From the NCBI GenBank assembly GCA_902728285.1, contig CACVBU010000498.1, positions 1,116,001-1,180,000 on the forward strand: a DNA stretch of 64,000 bases, written 5' to 3'. Below the pieces are notes generated by a model. It made no database searches and was not told the origin of the DNA. It saw nothing but the letters and a program-made list of their open reading frames with translations. The DNA comes from Clytia hemisphaerica (lineage: Eukaryota; Cnidaria; Hydrozoa; Leptothecata; Clytiidae). This document shows, piece after piece, positions 1-12,100 of the stretch (its first letter is position 1; every line of letters starts with the position of its first letter). The translations under genes were made by a program, and so were the position numbers.

Positions 1-890
1 TGAATAAAGTGAAAATCGGTTGCCTTCTTTCCTGGGCTAAGTTGAATTTAAGTTTTTATTTTGTTGATCGTTTGGCGTTCATTGGCGAAAAAGATTGTAT
101 AATCTCGAAATGTTCATCTCGTGTTTTTACCCATATACTTTACAAGCTCGCAAACAAAATAGTTTTTCTTGACAAACCGTTGCCTATAACAAACAAACTC
201 TTCTTCGCTGGCTGAAAAGAAAGTTCAACACACGGCAAGAACTTTCAAAATATAAAAAACGTTCATGGGTATTGCTAGACAAACTGATGATGGCTCAAAA
301 AAGTGTTCGTTTTGAGATTAATGAACTCGAATAAAAGTTCCCTTACGATTGTCAGAACTGAACATGAATAAAGACATTGATAAGGAAACAGTTTGACACG
401 TTAGTCATTAATTTACTCCATGTAAATAATTTCCCTTTACGCCTAACAATCCTTTACTAGACCATTACATAAGGAATATTCATATTTCATGGAAGTCTAG
501 AAAATGTCATTATCATTCTCTGAATTCTCTCTAAGCTATTAAAGAAAAAAACTGACTTTCATGCTTCTTCCTAAAGCTTGGATACTCCTGAGAACTTTCA
601 ATCTTCCGCTTTTATAAGATACAGTACGGCTTTACGTGTCTTGGCTGGAATTGTTTTCTTAAACTGATCATTTGCAGATTAAAGCAAAAAGGTTGATCAA
701 ATGTTTATCTAAGTCTCTTTGAAGGCTAACTGACTCTGTGTGATGTGAAGGTCATTATTCTTTTGATGACTGACTTCTTGTTTGGACAGTGCTTTAATGA
801 GGACCACTTGACTTGATATCGAAAAATTTGATTTCAGTTTGATTTAGCGTTTATAAGGAATTTTGAAGTTTTTTTATATGGTTGCAAAGT
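1..890. other. Upstream region without recognised gene
   Basis: AT-rich sequence before the first fibulin gene. Only short open frames lacking recognisable domains are present. It probably holds the promoter and 5' UTR of fibulin A, but I could not pick out a convincing TATA box or transcription start. Confidence 0.5.
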
Positions 891-3800
891 ATGAAGGGTT
901 TATTTTGTCTAGTGTTATTTTCATTTGCAATAACGAAATGTAAGTGTGTTAGAGACCTATACCATTATATTATCCCATCTGGTTTTATGATATTGTTATA
1001 TGCAATGTTGAGAGAGCATGATTATGGTTTTTATCTTTGGCATCTAGATATTTTAGTTGTGGAAGCCACAGAGAGTTGTGGTACTGTGGGGGAATAAGGG
1101 CGGCCTTTACCTAGCACCCAATTTTCGAGGGTTCCAAAGGGCTGCAGAACCTTGCATATATTTGGGGAAATTGAGATATAAAGTCTGTCGCAATATAATC
1201 TTCAGCAAGAAAGAAGGCTATAACTTCTGAAAGAATTCGAATTATATAGCGGCTCTGTGCTCGTTGAAAAGATATTATGGAGTGGAATATTATCAAAAAA
1301 TATTCAAATAATCAAAAAATGAAGATAAAAAGTGAAGAAGAAAAATTCAACTTTTTGTAATATTCGTGCTATGATCTTCATTTTTATATCGAACACTCTT
1401 CGACCTTAGAAAGTCATAAATGCGAAGAAAAGAAAATTCAAAAAATATTTATTCAGTCAAAAATTACAGCTTAAAAATCTTCCCTGGCTGATTTGAAAAG
1501 AGAGCCCTTCTTTTTGTTGTCTTTTGATGGTTTTCAAAGTCAATCAGTGATAAACTTTGAACTATTGCATTCGTGTGAAAATGATAATTCTAGCACAGTT
1601 TTTGAAGAAGTTCATTTCTTTCTTTTTCATTTTCAATCTTCTTTTCCCGATATTTTTGCAGAGTATATTGAGACAGACTTTTTTTGGGATTTGCGAAAAA
1701 GGAATTAAAACAAACTACGCTCTATGTAACTGTAACGTCAGATAATGCATGGAATCTTTGGCCTTAGTTGAATATTGCTCTATTTTCTTTTCCTTTTCCA
1801 TCAGGTTTGGCAACGACAGCTGAAGACACCAAATGTTGCGAAGATGGTGTAAACTATGGTCGCAAACTGTTTGCCGGTGATAAACAAGGTGGCCAGTGTG
1901 AAGATAACCCGAATAATGCACGCGGATTCTTTTGTCAAATCCTCTTCAAACAATGTTGTACACATGCGATAAAGGACGGATATTGCAGAGTTGGTAGATC
2001 TCTGGCTTTGTGAGTATTACGTGCTCTTCAAAGTTCTGATCGAATGATATAATTCCTTTCCTTCTTTTTGGACCTACCTGGTGGGTGGAGGTCCTTTGAT
2101 TTAACCGATTTTCGTTCGTTCGTCCGCCCGTTTGTTTGTTTTCTCGGGATTGGCTTATTAGTTTTTTTTCCGATTTTTTGCACAGTGATGCAAAATGGTG
2201 ATTCCCAAAAAGTGACGGAGCCCGATTTTCGAAACAATAATTCTTTGGGCGATTTTGGACCATGAAAAATCACCTGCTATCGTCAATAGGGAAATCGCGC
2301 TAAAGAATTTATTCACCCCAGTATCTACGACTATAAGTCATACGACTTTAACTATACTTCACAGACTGTTGATATTAATTTGAGCTGTGATACTCGCGGT
2401 AATCTATTCAAGCTGCTCACTACACTTTTTTACTCTCTTGCTATTTGTCCTATTTTTATCTGATTCTCATCATCAGGTAGGTCCATTCAGCATGTTGCTT
2501 GTTTTGACTGAAAATATTTAACGTGGACCTAAGAATCTTCGTTATCTTTTTGTTTTAAATCTTCTCAAAAGAAAAATTCCATGTTGTGGTTTTCATTTTT
2601 CTCCGCAGAGCAAAGGTGACGTGTATGGAGCCAGATACACAAGTAGAAGAATATAGAACGATCCAGAAACAATGCTGTAATTGTTGTAAGGACGGTCATA
2701 GAGCTGGTATCTTTGGCAAGTCTTGTATTCTACCCTTTGCTGATGAATATTGCAAAGTTGGTTTCAAAAACTGCTGTGAAAGAGGTATACTGCTTACTTT
2801 TCACAAATCGCGAAATTGATCTTCTTCTCAATATGGTGCTTTAAAACTTCAAATGAACCTTGTCAATTAAATTAAAAATATAAACTTTTTTAAATGCAGC
2901 ATAACGCTAAAGTAGGGAAAAATGGAAAGCAAAATACATGAAAAAGTCAGTCTTGTGTTAATTAAGTACTAAGTTCATTTATGAGTATAATTTATTTTGA
3001 GAAAATTTCAGTCTTCTTCAATTAAAAAAAATATATATTTATCTGTTTAAGGCTAATTTTTCCTCGAACTTTGGGTATTGGAAACCCTTTGCTTACGAAT
3101 CCTCGCGGATTTTTGTACAGGTTTCCCGAACGAGGTACACAATACGCTATTGCCCATCGAATATGATCTGCTTCTCTTTTAGCTAAAAAAGATCAGCAAT
3201 CAGAAACAAACACCCTCCCACCGCCTACTCGTAAACCAACACAACGCCCCCGCCCCACAACGAAAGTCACCCTACCACCCACCAAAGAGGGAACCACCAA
3301 AGCTATTCAAAAAATACTTTCAACGCCTTCAAATGTGATTGGTCGAAAATGTAGTGACGTCAAATGTGACCCTAAGACGTCATTGGGATGTTTTTATGCC
3401 AGTCGTTTCGCCAAATGCAAATGCAAGGAAGGTCACAAGAATCACGGACGCTTCTTTTGCAAAGGTTTGTCGTGTGTTTTGTTGCCTTTTTCACTACTCT
3501 CCCCAAACAAGATTCTTTTCACTACCCTCCCCAAACATCATTCTTTTCACTACTCTCCCCAAACATCATTCTTTTTCACTACTCTCCCCATTCTGAAATT
3601 GTCCAGGGAAAAGACCAACAAAATTTGCATTGTTTAAAGTGATATTTTCAGCACTCTGACACTTCATTGCCACACTCTTTCCTGCTTTGCAGTTTAAGTC
3701 TTTTAATCAAATTCTCAAACCTGATACACTTTTTAATGACAGCTTTAATCTTGTTCAACCTCACACTAGCTTTCCGAATCTTTTTTCAGCTGAGAATGCA

Positions 3801-6800
3801 TGTTACACGTCGAAAAACAGATGTCGACCAGAACACTTTTGTATATCTGTGCATGGCGTACCTCGTTGCTACATGAATTGTCCGACAACTAATCGAAGAT
3901 ATACAAAGACAAAATTAAGCAACGGACAACAAGTTTGTGAAGGTAAAATTTCCTTTTAAAGATATGAATGTCGTTTATAATAAACCTCCCTTAATTCCTA
4001 AAGTTTTTGATGACTAGAAACAGTTAGAAATATCAAGGAGAATTCGACTCTCTTTGTCATTTGAACTTGAATTTAAAACTTCAGAGTGAAATTTGAACTA
4101 AATTGTAATTTCTTCTTTTCCCCTTCGTGCTACAGATGTAGATGAGTGTAAAGAGAATCTTCATCGTTGCAATGCGGAAACACAGGAATGTATCAACACC
4201 GTGGGTGGATATCGGTGCAAGAATGTGCGTTGTGTACAAGGCTTCCGTATGATCAATGGAAGGTGCAAAGGTTAGTTGATGCTGCCTCCTTCCATAAACG
4301 GATGGAATTCTTTTTATCCATTTATTTGCACCACGCTATCGTATATCCCAACTAGCTCCAACTAGCGCAACCTTTTCATTTCAACCGAAAAGCTTGTATT
4401 ATTCCTCAGTCATTTTATCAAATCGCTTTTTATTCGACAAATCCGTCTCCTGGCAGGGTGGCAACGCATGCTGGAAAACCTGGAAAAACTGGAAAAATGG
4501 TCTTTTTCTGAAAACTAGCTGGAAAAACTGAAAATAGGTACATTTTCCAAACAGGAAAAACTGGAAAAACTGGAAAAACTTTTTTGAAATTTTAATTTTA
4601 ACTTTATGTCAGGAATTCGTTAGAATTATTATGTAATTATACATATTTAATTTTCATAAGATGTTATCTGAGTATGAGCCATTTTCAGTTTAGTCCATCA
4701 GACGTTCTTTTGTCAAAGCATAGATCTCTATGATCGATTTGAAAGAAATGTCTTTTGAAAATCTAGAAGTACCAGTGGATACCCCTTAAAACCTACAAAG
4801 ATGCACTGTGGGCTCTCTTAGCCACCAAACTTAATTTAATATTGTTTTGTTCACTTTTTGACAACCTCTTATACAATGTGCTTTCATAAAATACCTAATT
4901 TCGAGAATTTCAATAATCGCAAAGTGTTGTCACGGGCGACAAGGGAAACTGTCTCTCTGATAACAATAAATTTGTGTTTGGGATCGAATCTGGAGCCCAA
5001 CGCTGGAAGAAGGGAAAAGCCTTTTTGGCATTGTAGAATTCTGGACACAAGCATAAACTGACACTAGATGTAATTAACGACAAATCCGTGGTTGACTTCT
5101 TCAGAAATTAAAACATAACAATTATAGATTGAATACATTTTCAAATACAATGTTTTTGCCTTCGAGATCATTGAATGAACGATGTCTGTAGCTTCCTCAT
5201 AGCTCAACACAAAGGCCATCTCTCAAACGACTAATGGACAACGTTCCTCGTTCCCATACAAAACCAATACGTCTACATTCTTCCTCGATACGATCGTTAA
5301 GCTTTGCAAGCTCTTCACTCTGCCAGTCCAAACATAGAAGTGTTTTTAAATTCATTCACTAAAGCATCATATAATTAAATGCTGAATAAGATGGCTATAG
5401 AGTTGGTTACTATAGCAATAGTTATAAAATGGTAGATCATAAATCCACCATGACAGTGTTATAAAATTCAAAGTTATCCAAATTTTATCAAGAATTCCAT
5501 CAAAAAATTAAGTTTTTACAAATTACACAATTTAAGGTCATAAAACCTATACTTTTTGGTACCTATACTTATAGTAGGTATGAAAAAAATAATTTTCTTC
5601 TTCATGGTTAGACCCCAAACAAATCTTAAGGCCCTCAAAGTTTTAATTTAGGTTTTAAGGTTTATTTTGATTTTAACGTACAATTTTCAAAAAAATATTT
5701 AGGTCCCAATAATCTAATTGCAACATGAGTTACTTTGCAGTGAATCACTGTTCAAAATTGGAGACCAAAAGGACTATTTTATAAAAATTTATTGGAGAAA
5801 AACCATTTTTTAGGAACCACAGACAGCGTACTTTCAACACAAAAGGTTTCAGCCTAAAATTCCACCCACATTTTCAGATAAAGGGTACCTCTATTTTTTT
5901 GTAGGTTTTGAGGGGTATCCGCTGGTATTAATCTTGCAATCGCTTATAGCTGGAAAAAAGTTCAGATTTTTGGGTGAAGGCTGGAAAAAGCCTTCCAGCT
6001 GAAAATACCTGGAAAAAAGAATGTTTTTGACCAAAAAAGCTGTATTTTTCATCTAAAATAAGCGTGGTCACCCTGCCTGGGATTCCTGGTGAAAATCTTT
6101 CATCAAATAGGAATAATATGACTAGGCTAAAACTATTTCAATCTATCATTTGTTTGCTGCTCACAATTCAATAGGGAGTTCGGAGTTCAATGAGTATAAT
6201 ATTTCTTGGTACATTTCTCACCAAGACGCTATTTTGACAAATGTGTTTCACTGAGTCTGTGATACAGGAATAAAATCAATGCAAGAGTTGTCGTTTAAAA
6301 GCCTGGATACTGATTCCGTTTGTTACAGATGTTGATGAATGTTTGGACGAGCCATCGATTTGTGGTAAAGGACAATGTCAAAATTACCATGGTTCATATT
6401 ACTGTGAATGTCGAGATGGATACTCATCTGACCCAACCACCAAAGTTTGCACAGGTATTCAAATGTTTTATTAACAACGATAAGTGCAAGAATCTTAATG
6501 CATTTGAATGACTGAATTCACAGCTCTAAGCCAGATAAAAAACATATATCCGTTTTGATTAAACTGGACCGCAGTTCCTGAAGTTGTTAATTCTGTCAAG
6601 CTATTGTATTCACTGTATTAACCTCTCCGCATTTCCAAGACACGTTCAATATTTTTTCCCTAACTTGGTTCTAGTAAAATGGCTTTGTTCGACTTTTTTA
6701 TCAAATAGAATAATGGCTGCTGAAAATCATGTATGGAGGAAGTTTTCTTCTGACACTTTCGAATCCTTTTTTCTTGCTTTCAGATGTGAACGAGTGTGCA

Positions 6801-8303
6801 ATTTCATCTCGAAAGTATTGCGATTATAAGTGTATGAATACAGAAGGAAGTTTTGAATGCTCTTGTCCAAAAGGCTATCGTATCATGGGCGAAGACTGTA
6901 TCGGTATGTGATTTCCTTATTTTCTTTTGCGCATGCGTTTCCAGGCCTCCACCACTATTACTGTCATGCAAGAGTGTGAATCACAAACAGTTTGACACTC
7001 ACAGTACCTTACTTATTTCCTGTAAATGAATCGTTTTCAAATCAACAGAGAGCTTTTAATGTAACGAATATTTTCCGTTCTTCTCTTGAAAATTAGTGTT
7101 AGATGTAAATAGGATAATAGTGTAGTCATTTTTTAAAGAGGATATTTTCTGATACAGTGCTGCTGTAGAATCTTTAACCTATATGTAGAACTGGTTCAGA
7201 AATTTTTTCTTTCTTTTTTCAAGATATTGACGAATGCAAGAAGAACCCTGGTATTTGTCCTTCAGGGTCGTTCTGTTTCAATACCCACGGATCGTATCAG
7301 TGTATTGAACAGAAATGCCCTGATATGGAATATTACGCCCAAGAAGCAAGAAAGTATGTTATGAAGGCTCTTCAATAGATTCTCATTTATTTTCATTTAG
7401 TAACAAATAGAATCTTTATTTTCGTACTGAGATTTCAAAGCCCTTCTTGTGTCAGACGAATTTTCATTTTCCAGCTTTTTGGTCTAATTTCAGCAAAACT
7501 AGAATCTTTAGCTGATTTGTTGAGTAAAATTGGATATCCTCCTGAAAGGGCAAACTCTGATTCGACTTCTGATGATTAACTTTTGATTGCTGGATATTCA
7601 CTTTTTAGGGGTGATCCAATGGCTTGCAAAAAGGTTTGTGATGAGGCGCCACTTGAGAAGAAAATGCAATGTGAATTGGGTCGAACGCCTCAATCTATCA
7701 AACGTGTCACGTACAAGTATGAAAAAGAGATTGGTGTGGAAGGTTTTATATACAAATATTGGTGGAGCTTTCCACGTGATAAATATGAAGTCAAAGTTAC
7801 ATTGAAATCAGGTAATGTTGGACACGAGAAGACTCTCTTATTCGAACTTTTGATCTTCGAAACTTTCTATAATTCGTACAAATTCCCTGTCTGCGTTAAG
7901 GACGAATTCTCTTCAAACACTCTCCATGATTAGAATCTCTCTGTAATTCGAAAACATGACATTCCCCGTTCGATATCGAATAAGCGAGGGTCAACTGTAA
8001 TTTTTTGCCTCCCTTTTGCCTTCCATGGATTTGCTCAAATTTCTTCGCCCGAGTTTTAATCGATCACATTTCCTTTTGTTTTATATTTTCAATACAGGAC
8101 ATGAGCATGGTCGATTCCGTATCATAAAAACAGGACCGGAATCCATCCGTATTGAAAACCAATCGAAAGTTTACGGACCACGTCGTTTCCAATTGGTTAT
8201 GCATATGGATGTTTTGCAACGTGTTCAAGGATCGCCTCTCAGATATCGCTATGAAACGATTTTCTTCATCGATGTCTCAGAGCACAATTTTTCCTGGCGT
8301 TAA
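891..8303 (+). CDS. Fibulin-1-like extracellular matrix protein A (11 exons)
   Basis: Secreted matrix glycoprotein of the fibulin family. Exons: 891-939, 1805-2009, 2609-2784, 3183-3464, 3790-3942, 4136-4270, 6329-6454, 6784-6903, 7224-7353, 7609-7811, 8098-8303. All junctions are GT-AG with matching phase, giving 594 aa. Exon 1 encodes a signal peptide (MKGLFCLVLFSFAITK). Exons 2-3 carry two Cys-Cys-rich anaphylatoxin-like modules. Exon 4 is a Pro/Thr/Lys-rich linker followed by an EGF-like module. Exon 5 is an atypical EGF with an extended basic tail. Exons 6-9 are four EGF modules that open with DVDEC, DVNEC or DIDEC, the calcium-binding signature. Exons 10-11 form the C-terminal fibulin module, containing RFRIIKTG and ending FFIDVSEHNFSW. 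Fibulins bind elastic-fibre and basement-membrane partners; that role is inferred from the family. First of three tandem paralogues. The first in-frame ATG of exon 1 was chosen because it starts a signal peptide. Confidence 0.88.
3486..3596 (+). repeat. Intronic minisatellite, about 29-bp unit
   Basis: About four head-to-tail copies of a pyrimidine-rich unit (core tcactactctccccaaac) lie just after the exon 4 donor of fibulin A. Copies differ by a few substitutions and small indels. They explain the overlapping small open frames here. Confidence 0.7.
4454..6075. mobile_element. Non-autonomous hAT-like DNA transposon in fibulin A intron 6
   Basis: The ends form a TIR: cagggtggcaacgc on the left, and on the right the complement of cagggtgaccacgc. 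Subterminal ctggaaaaa-type motifs are clustered at both ends. It is 1.6 kb long without a transposase reading frame. The CAGGGTG terminus is typical of many hAT elements. A clean 8-bp target duplication is not obvious; both flanks carry cctgg. It fills most of the 2-kb intron. Confidence 0.65.
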
Positions 8304-8311
8304 GATATTCA

Positions 8312-8317
8312 AATAAA
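8312..8317 (+). terminator. Polyadenylation signal of fibulin A
   Basis: AATAAA lies 9 nt after the stop codon of fibulin A, so the 3' UTR would be very short. Confidence 0.5.
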
Positions 8318-9116
8318 ATGATTAAGGAGTACTTAGCTGCATCTAATTGAGCTAAATTAAATTGAATTCAATATATTTGATAAAGTACATTCATTACATA
8401 TCGGAAAAAAGTTTAATAACTTGTTTTCCCACTTTTTTATTAAAGGTACAGTTTATTTGTAAATAGTTAGGCAAAATTTTTCCAAAGTTTTGTTATTTCC
8501 ATTCTTGTAAAGAAGCAAAAAATCGTTTTCAGAACCAAAAGTTCTTAAACCCAAACGTTAATTCTTTTTTGACAATAGGAAGTAATGCCTCCATTCTCTT
8601 CTAAACCTTTTGGCGAAATATAAAAGGTTACAAGACCACGTTTTGACAAGGTGTTGGTTGATCGCGAATGATGTCTTTCATTTAGCACACCAAACCGCAG
8701 ACACTAGGTAGACACTTTCTACTGTTTAAAGGCTCTTGGGCACAGCTAGGATCATGAAATCAAGAAAGATTTTTTAGAATACAAAGATTTTCAACAGAGA
8801 TATATTTTTCATCCAAGTCACAAACAGTATCACAACACCTTATTTTCAATCATCAATCCAAACGTTAACTGTTGAAAGATTATCCACCCATGGCCGCACT
8901 TACTCAAATGATCTTTCACTAAAACCTTGTTAAGAGCATGAGGGCGTGAGTGTGACCATTTTTACTTTCATTAAATAATTACATTTTGTGGTTGGCTGTA
9001 AAAAGACATTCTCTGGAGTCGATATATAAACCGGTAGAGTTTTTTGGAAAGCAAGCACTACCAATTTTCAGTACAAAATACACAAATAGAGCGGTCACTG
9101 AAGGATTAGTACGAAA
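8318..9116. other. Fibulin A-B intergenic region
   Basis: About 800 bp with no second alternative C-terminal exon pair of the kind found behind fibulin C. I looked for a splice acceptor followed by a Cys-rich phase-2 exon and saw none. The distal part holds the presumed promoter of fibulin B. Confidence 0.45.
9023..9030 (+). promoter_or_regulatory. Candidate TATA box of fibulin B
   Basis: TATATAAA lies about 90 nt upstream of the ATG at 9117. This fits a transcription start near 9055 and a short 5' UTR. Position and sequence are suggestive only. Confidence 0.4.
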
Positions 9117-12100
9117 ATGAAGTATATTTTACAAATATTTGCCGTCGGTAAGAATAAACTTTTTTTAATGGATCTTAATCGCCTTTCAGTCACTTTTCAC
9201 TGTGTCTCTTTTTGGGGCCCCTTTTAGTTATATGATTGAAGAATCTGATACTAGGTACTCTGCTACATAAGACTGAGACTTTTTTTGCTGGGAACCCGAA
9301 ATTCAGTTTTAATAAATCATTTCAGGATTGGTAAACCTATTATTGCATGTCCATTGTGATTCTGAAACATCAGCTTCAGGAGAAAAACAGGATGGAGAAA
9401 TGCAAATTAGAGACGATTGTATGCGAAATGAAAAATCACCTTGCGATTACCCACAGTTCTGTTTGACGAAGAAGAATGGTACACATAGATGCATTGCGAA
9501 TTGTTATTACCCAAGGTACAAAGCAAGCTACAAAAACAAGAGAAGAATCTGTCAAGGTTGGTTCCAATGTGAATTTGTTAACCTAGCTCTGCTCTGGGTC
9601 ATCTTTTGGCATCTTAACGTTTTTATGTGTAGCAAGTGCTGGAAATATCTCGTCTTCGCAAGCTTCCCTAGTATTTTTTAATAGGTCGACAAATGTTTCC
9701 CTAGTATTTTTAGAGAGGTCGACAAATGTTTCCCTAGTATTTTTTGAGAGGTCGACAAATGTTTCCCTAGAATTTTTTGAGAGGTCGACAAATGCTTCCC
9801 TAGTATTTTTTGAGAGGTCGACAAATGTTTCCCTAGTATTTTTTGAGAGGTCGACAAATGTTTCCCTAGTATTTTTTGAGAGGTCGACAAATGCTTCCCT
9901 AGTATTTTTTGAGAGGTCGACAAATGTTTCCCTAGAATTTTTTGAGAGGTCGACAAATGTTTCACTAGTATTTTTTGAGAGGTCGACAAATGTTTCCCTA
10001 GAATTTTTTGAGAGGTCGACAAATGTTTCACTAGTATTTTTTGAGAGGTCGACAAATGTTTCCCTAGTATTTTTTGAGAGGTCGACAAATGCTTCCCTAG
10101 TATTTTTTGAGAGGTCGACAAATGTTTCCCTAGAATTTTTTGAGAGGTCGACAAATGTTTCACTAGTATTTTTTGAGAGGTCGACAAATGTTTCCCTAGT
10201 ATTTTTTGAGAGGTCGACAAATGTTAACTAGTATTTTTTGAGAGGTCGACAAATGCTTCCCTAGTATTTTTTGAGAGGTCGACAAAGTATTTTTTGAGAG
10301 GTCGACAATTGTAAGAATTTTAATCTTTAGATGTTAACGAATGTGAATATGTAAGATGTGGGAAAAATCGAGAATGCATCAATCTTCTTGGTGGATATAA
10401 ATGCAAACAAGTCAATTGCTCCAAAGGATTCGAATTAAAGAATGACCGATGTCACGGTATGAAATAAATCCCAAGCTTTTTCTGAGGATGTCATTCATTG
10501 AAAAAAAGTCAGCCGTGTGCTCAGATGATGGCCTTTTCAAAAATACTGCTAATAAAATTTTCTATTTTTCACCAGATATCGACGAATGTGCAACAAAGGA
10601 TGTGTGTGGAAAAGGGCGTTGTCGAAATTACTGGGGCTCATTTTATTGTTATTGTAACCATGGATACAAACCATGTCAGAAAACCAAAAAGTGTATCGGT
10701 AAGTACATTTATAAATGTGGACTGTAGTATCTTTTCCAGGACGCAACCACATGTGTCTTTTTCTTTGTGAAGAGTTTTAAGGTTTTGGATTTTGGAATAT
10801 TTAAAGATTAAAACTAAAGTGGTAATTCTGAAATTTTCTTCCCCTGTACAACTTGAAAACTTTCTTAGGATGTTTAAAATTTCAAATTTTGACTTCTTTC
10901 AATCGTCATTTTACCAGATGTGAATGAATGCGAATCGAACTTCAGAAGATGTGCTTATGAGTGCATGAACACAGAAGGATCTTATAAATGTCAATGTCCA
11001 AAAGGATACAAATCACAAGGGCCATATTGCTATGGTAAGAAATCAGTTGGTATCAAAACTTAAATATTTGTAAATGAATAATGCATGTGTCCGGGTTTCC
11101 CAGTCGGTAGAACATTTGCCTTACAATCTAAGGGTTGTGGGTTCGATCCCCAGTCACCGCCTACTCAGCGAATGAGTATAATCTCCTGTCACTCTCGGCT
11201 CCGCCGACAGCCACCAGATGAATTGACTGACTAACTTAAAGCTTGTTCATTCCAAAAAGTTTTTCATGTGTTCGGAAAAAAGTATAATGTCAAAAAATAG
11301 AGATATTTTGTGTACTTTGTGCTTGCCTAGCAATCCAGGTTGTATACTTTTTCATATTTTTGATGTTTCTGATTTACAGCCTGGTCTTCTTCCTAAAGCG
11401 GTTTTATATCAGAAGGCAGCACATGCGTATTGTCAATTCAAATATTGCACGAAGCTAAAAAACTGCCAACCCTGGGTTTACAAGCATCTAGGTAGAACAA
11501 GCTGTAAATAGTAGAAACATCAAAATAGGAAAATATTTCACATCTTAGATATCTAGGCTAGCTTTGTGCTAGTGCGTATTAACAAAAAGAAAAAAAGAGA
11601 AACTCTAAATTTCTATTTTTGTAACGTTTTCGATCTCATACTTTTTCCGTGCAAGAACTAGTGATTGTATCATCTTACCGCTTAATAACTGCAAATCAAG
11701 GTTTCTTACATCAGTTGACGCTATTCACTACAGCCTCGTACTATATTACTTTTGATTCATCTTTGTAGATGTGAACGAATGCAGTAGTGGTGAACACACG
11801 TGTACAGGGATGGAAGATTGTGTCAACACCAAAGGATCCTTCCAATGTGTGACCTACAAATGTCCCAAATACATGAACAGAGTCGGATCTAAGTAAGTCT
11901 TCGGAATCCATGTTCAAGTAAAGTTTATGTATTTGATCATTTTGACAACTGAATGACTTCATTTTCCTTTCTAAAATTGTTAGAGCTTCGTCTAAACTGT
12001 TTTGACTCAACGATACAATACATGAAATACAGGGCTTTATATAGATTTACATTCTTTGGATCCCGCTAATAATGTTATACTTTTCTCTAGTGTATGTAGA

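Noticed and set aside
4858-5061. 67-aa frame in the hAT-like element as transposase remnant
   Set aside because: No DDE or zinc-finger motif recognisable; too short to support.
9678-10220. Minus-strand 180-aa open frame of repeated STSQKILGKHL
   Set aside because: It is entirely the 33-bp minisatellite read in a frame without stops. No start context, no flanking exons, and it lies inside an intron of fibulin B.
9664-10312. CRISPR array
   Set aside because: The 33-bp units are directly adjacent with no unique spacers, and the DNA is eukaryotic.
11266-11511. 81-aa Cys-containing frame in fibulin B intron, possible decayed C-module exon
   Set aside because: The Cys spacing loosely resembles the first C-module exon, but it lies before the last EGF exon, ends in a stop and has no partner exon.
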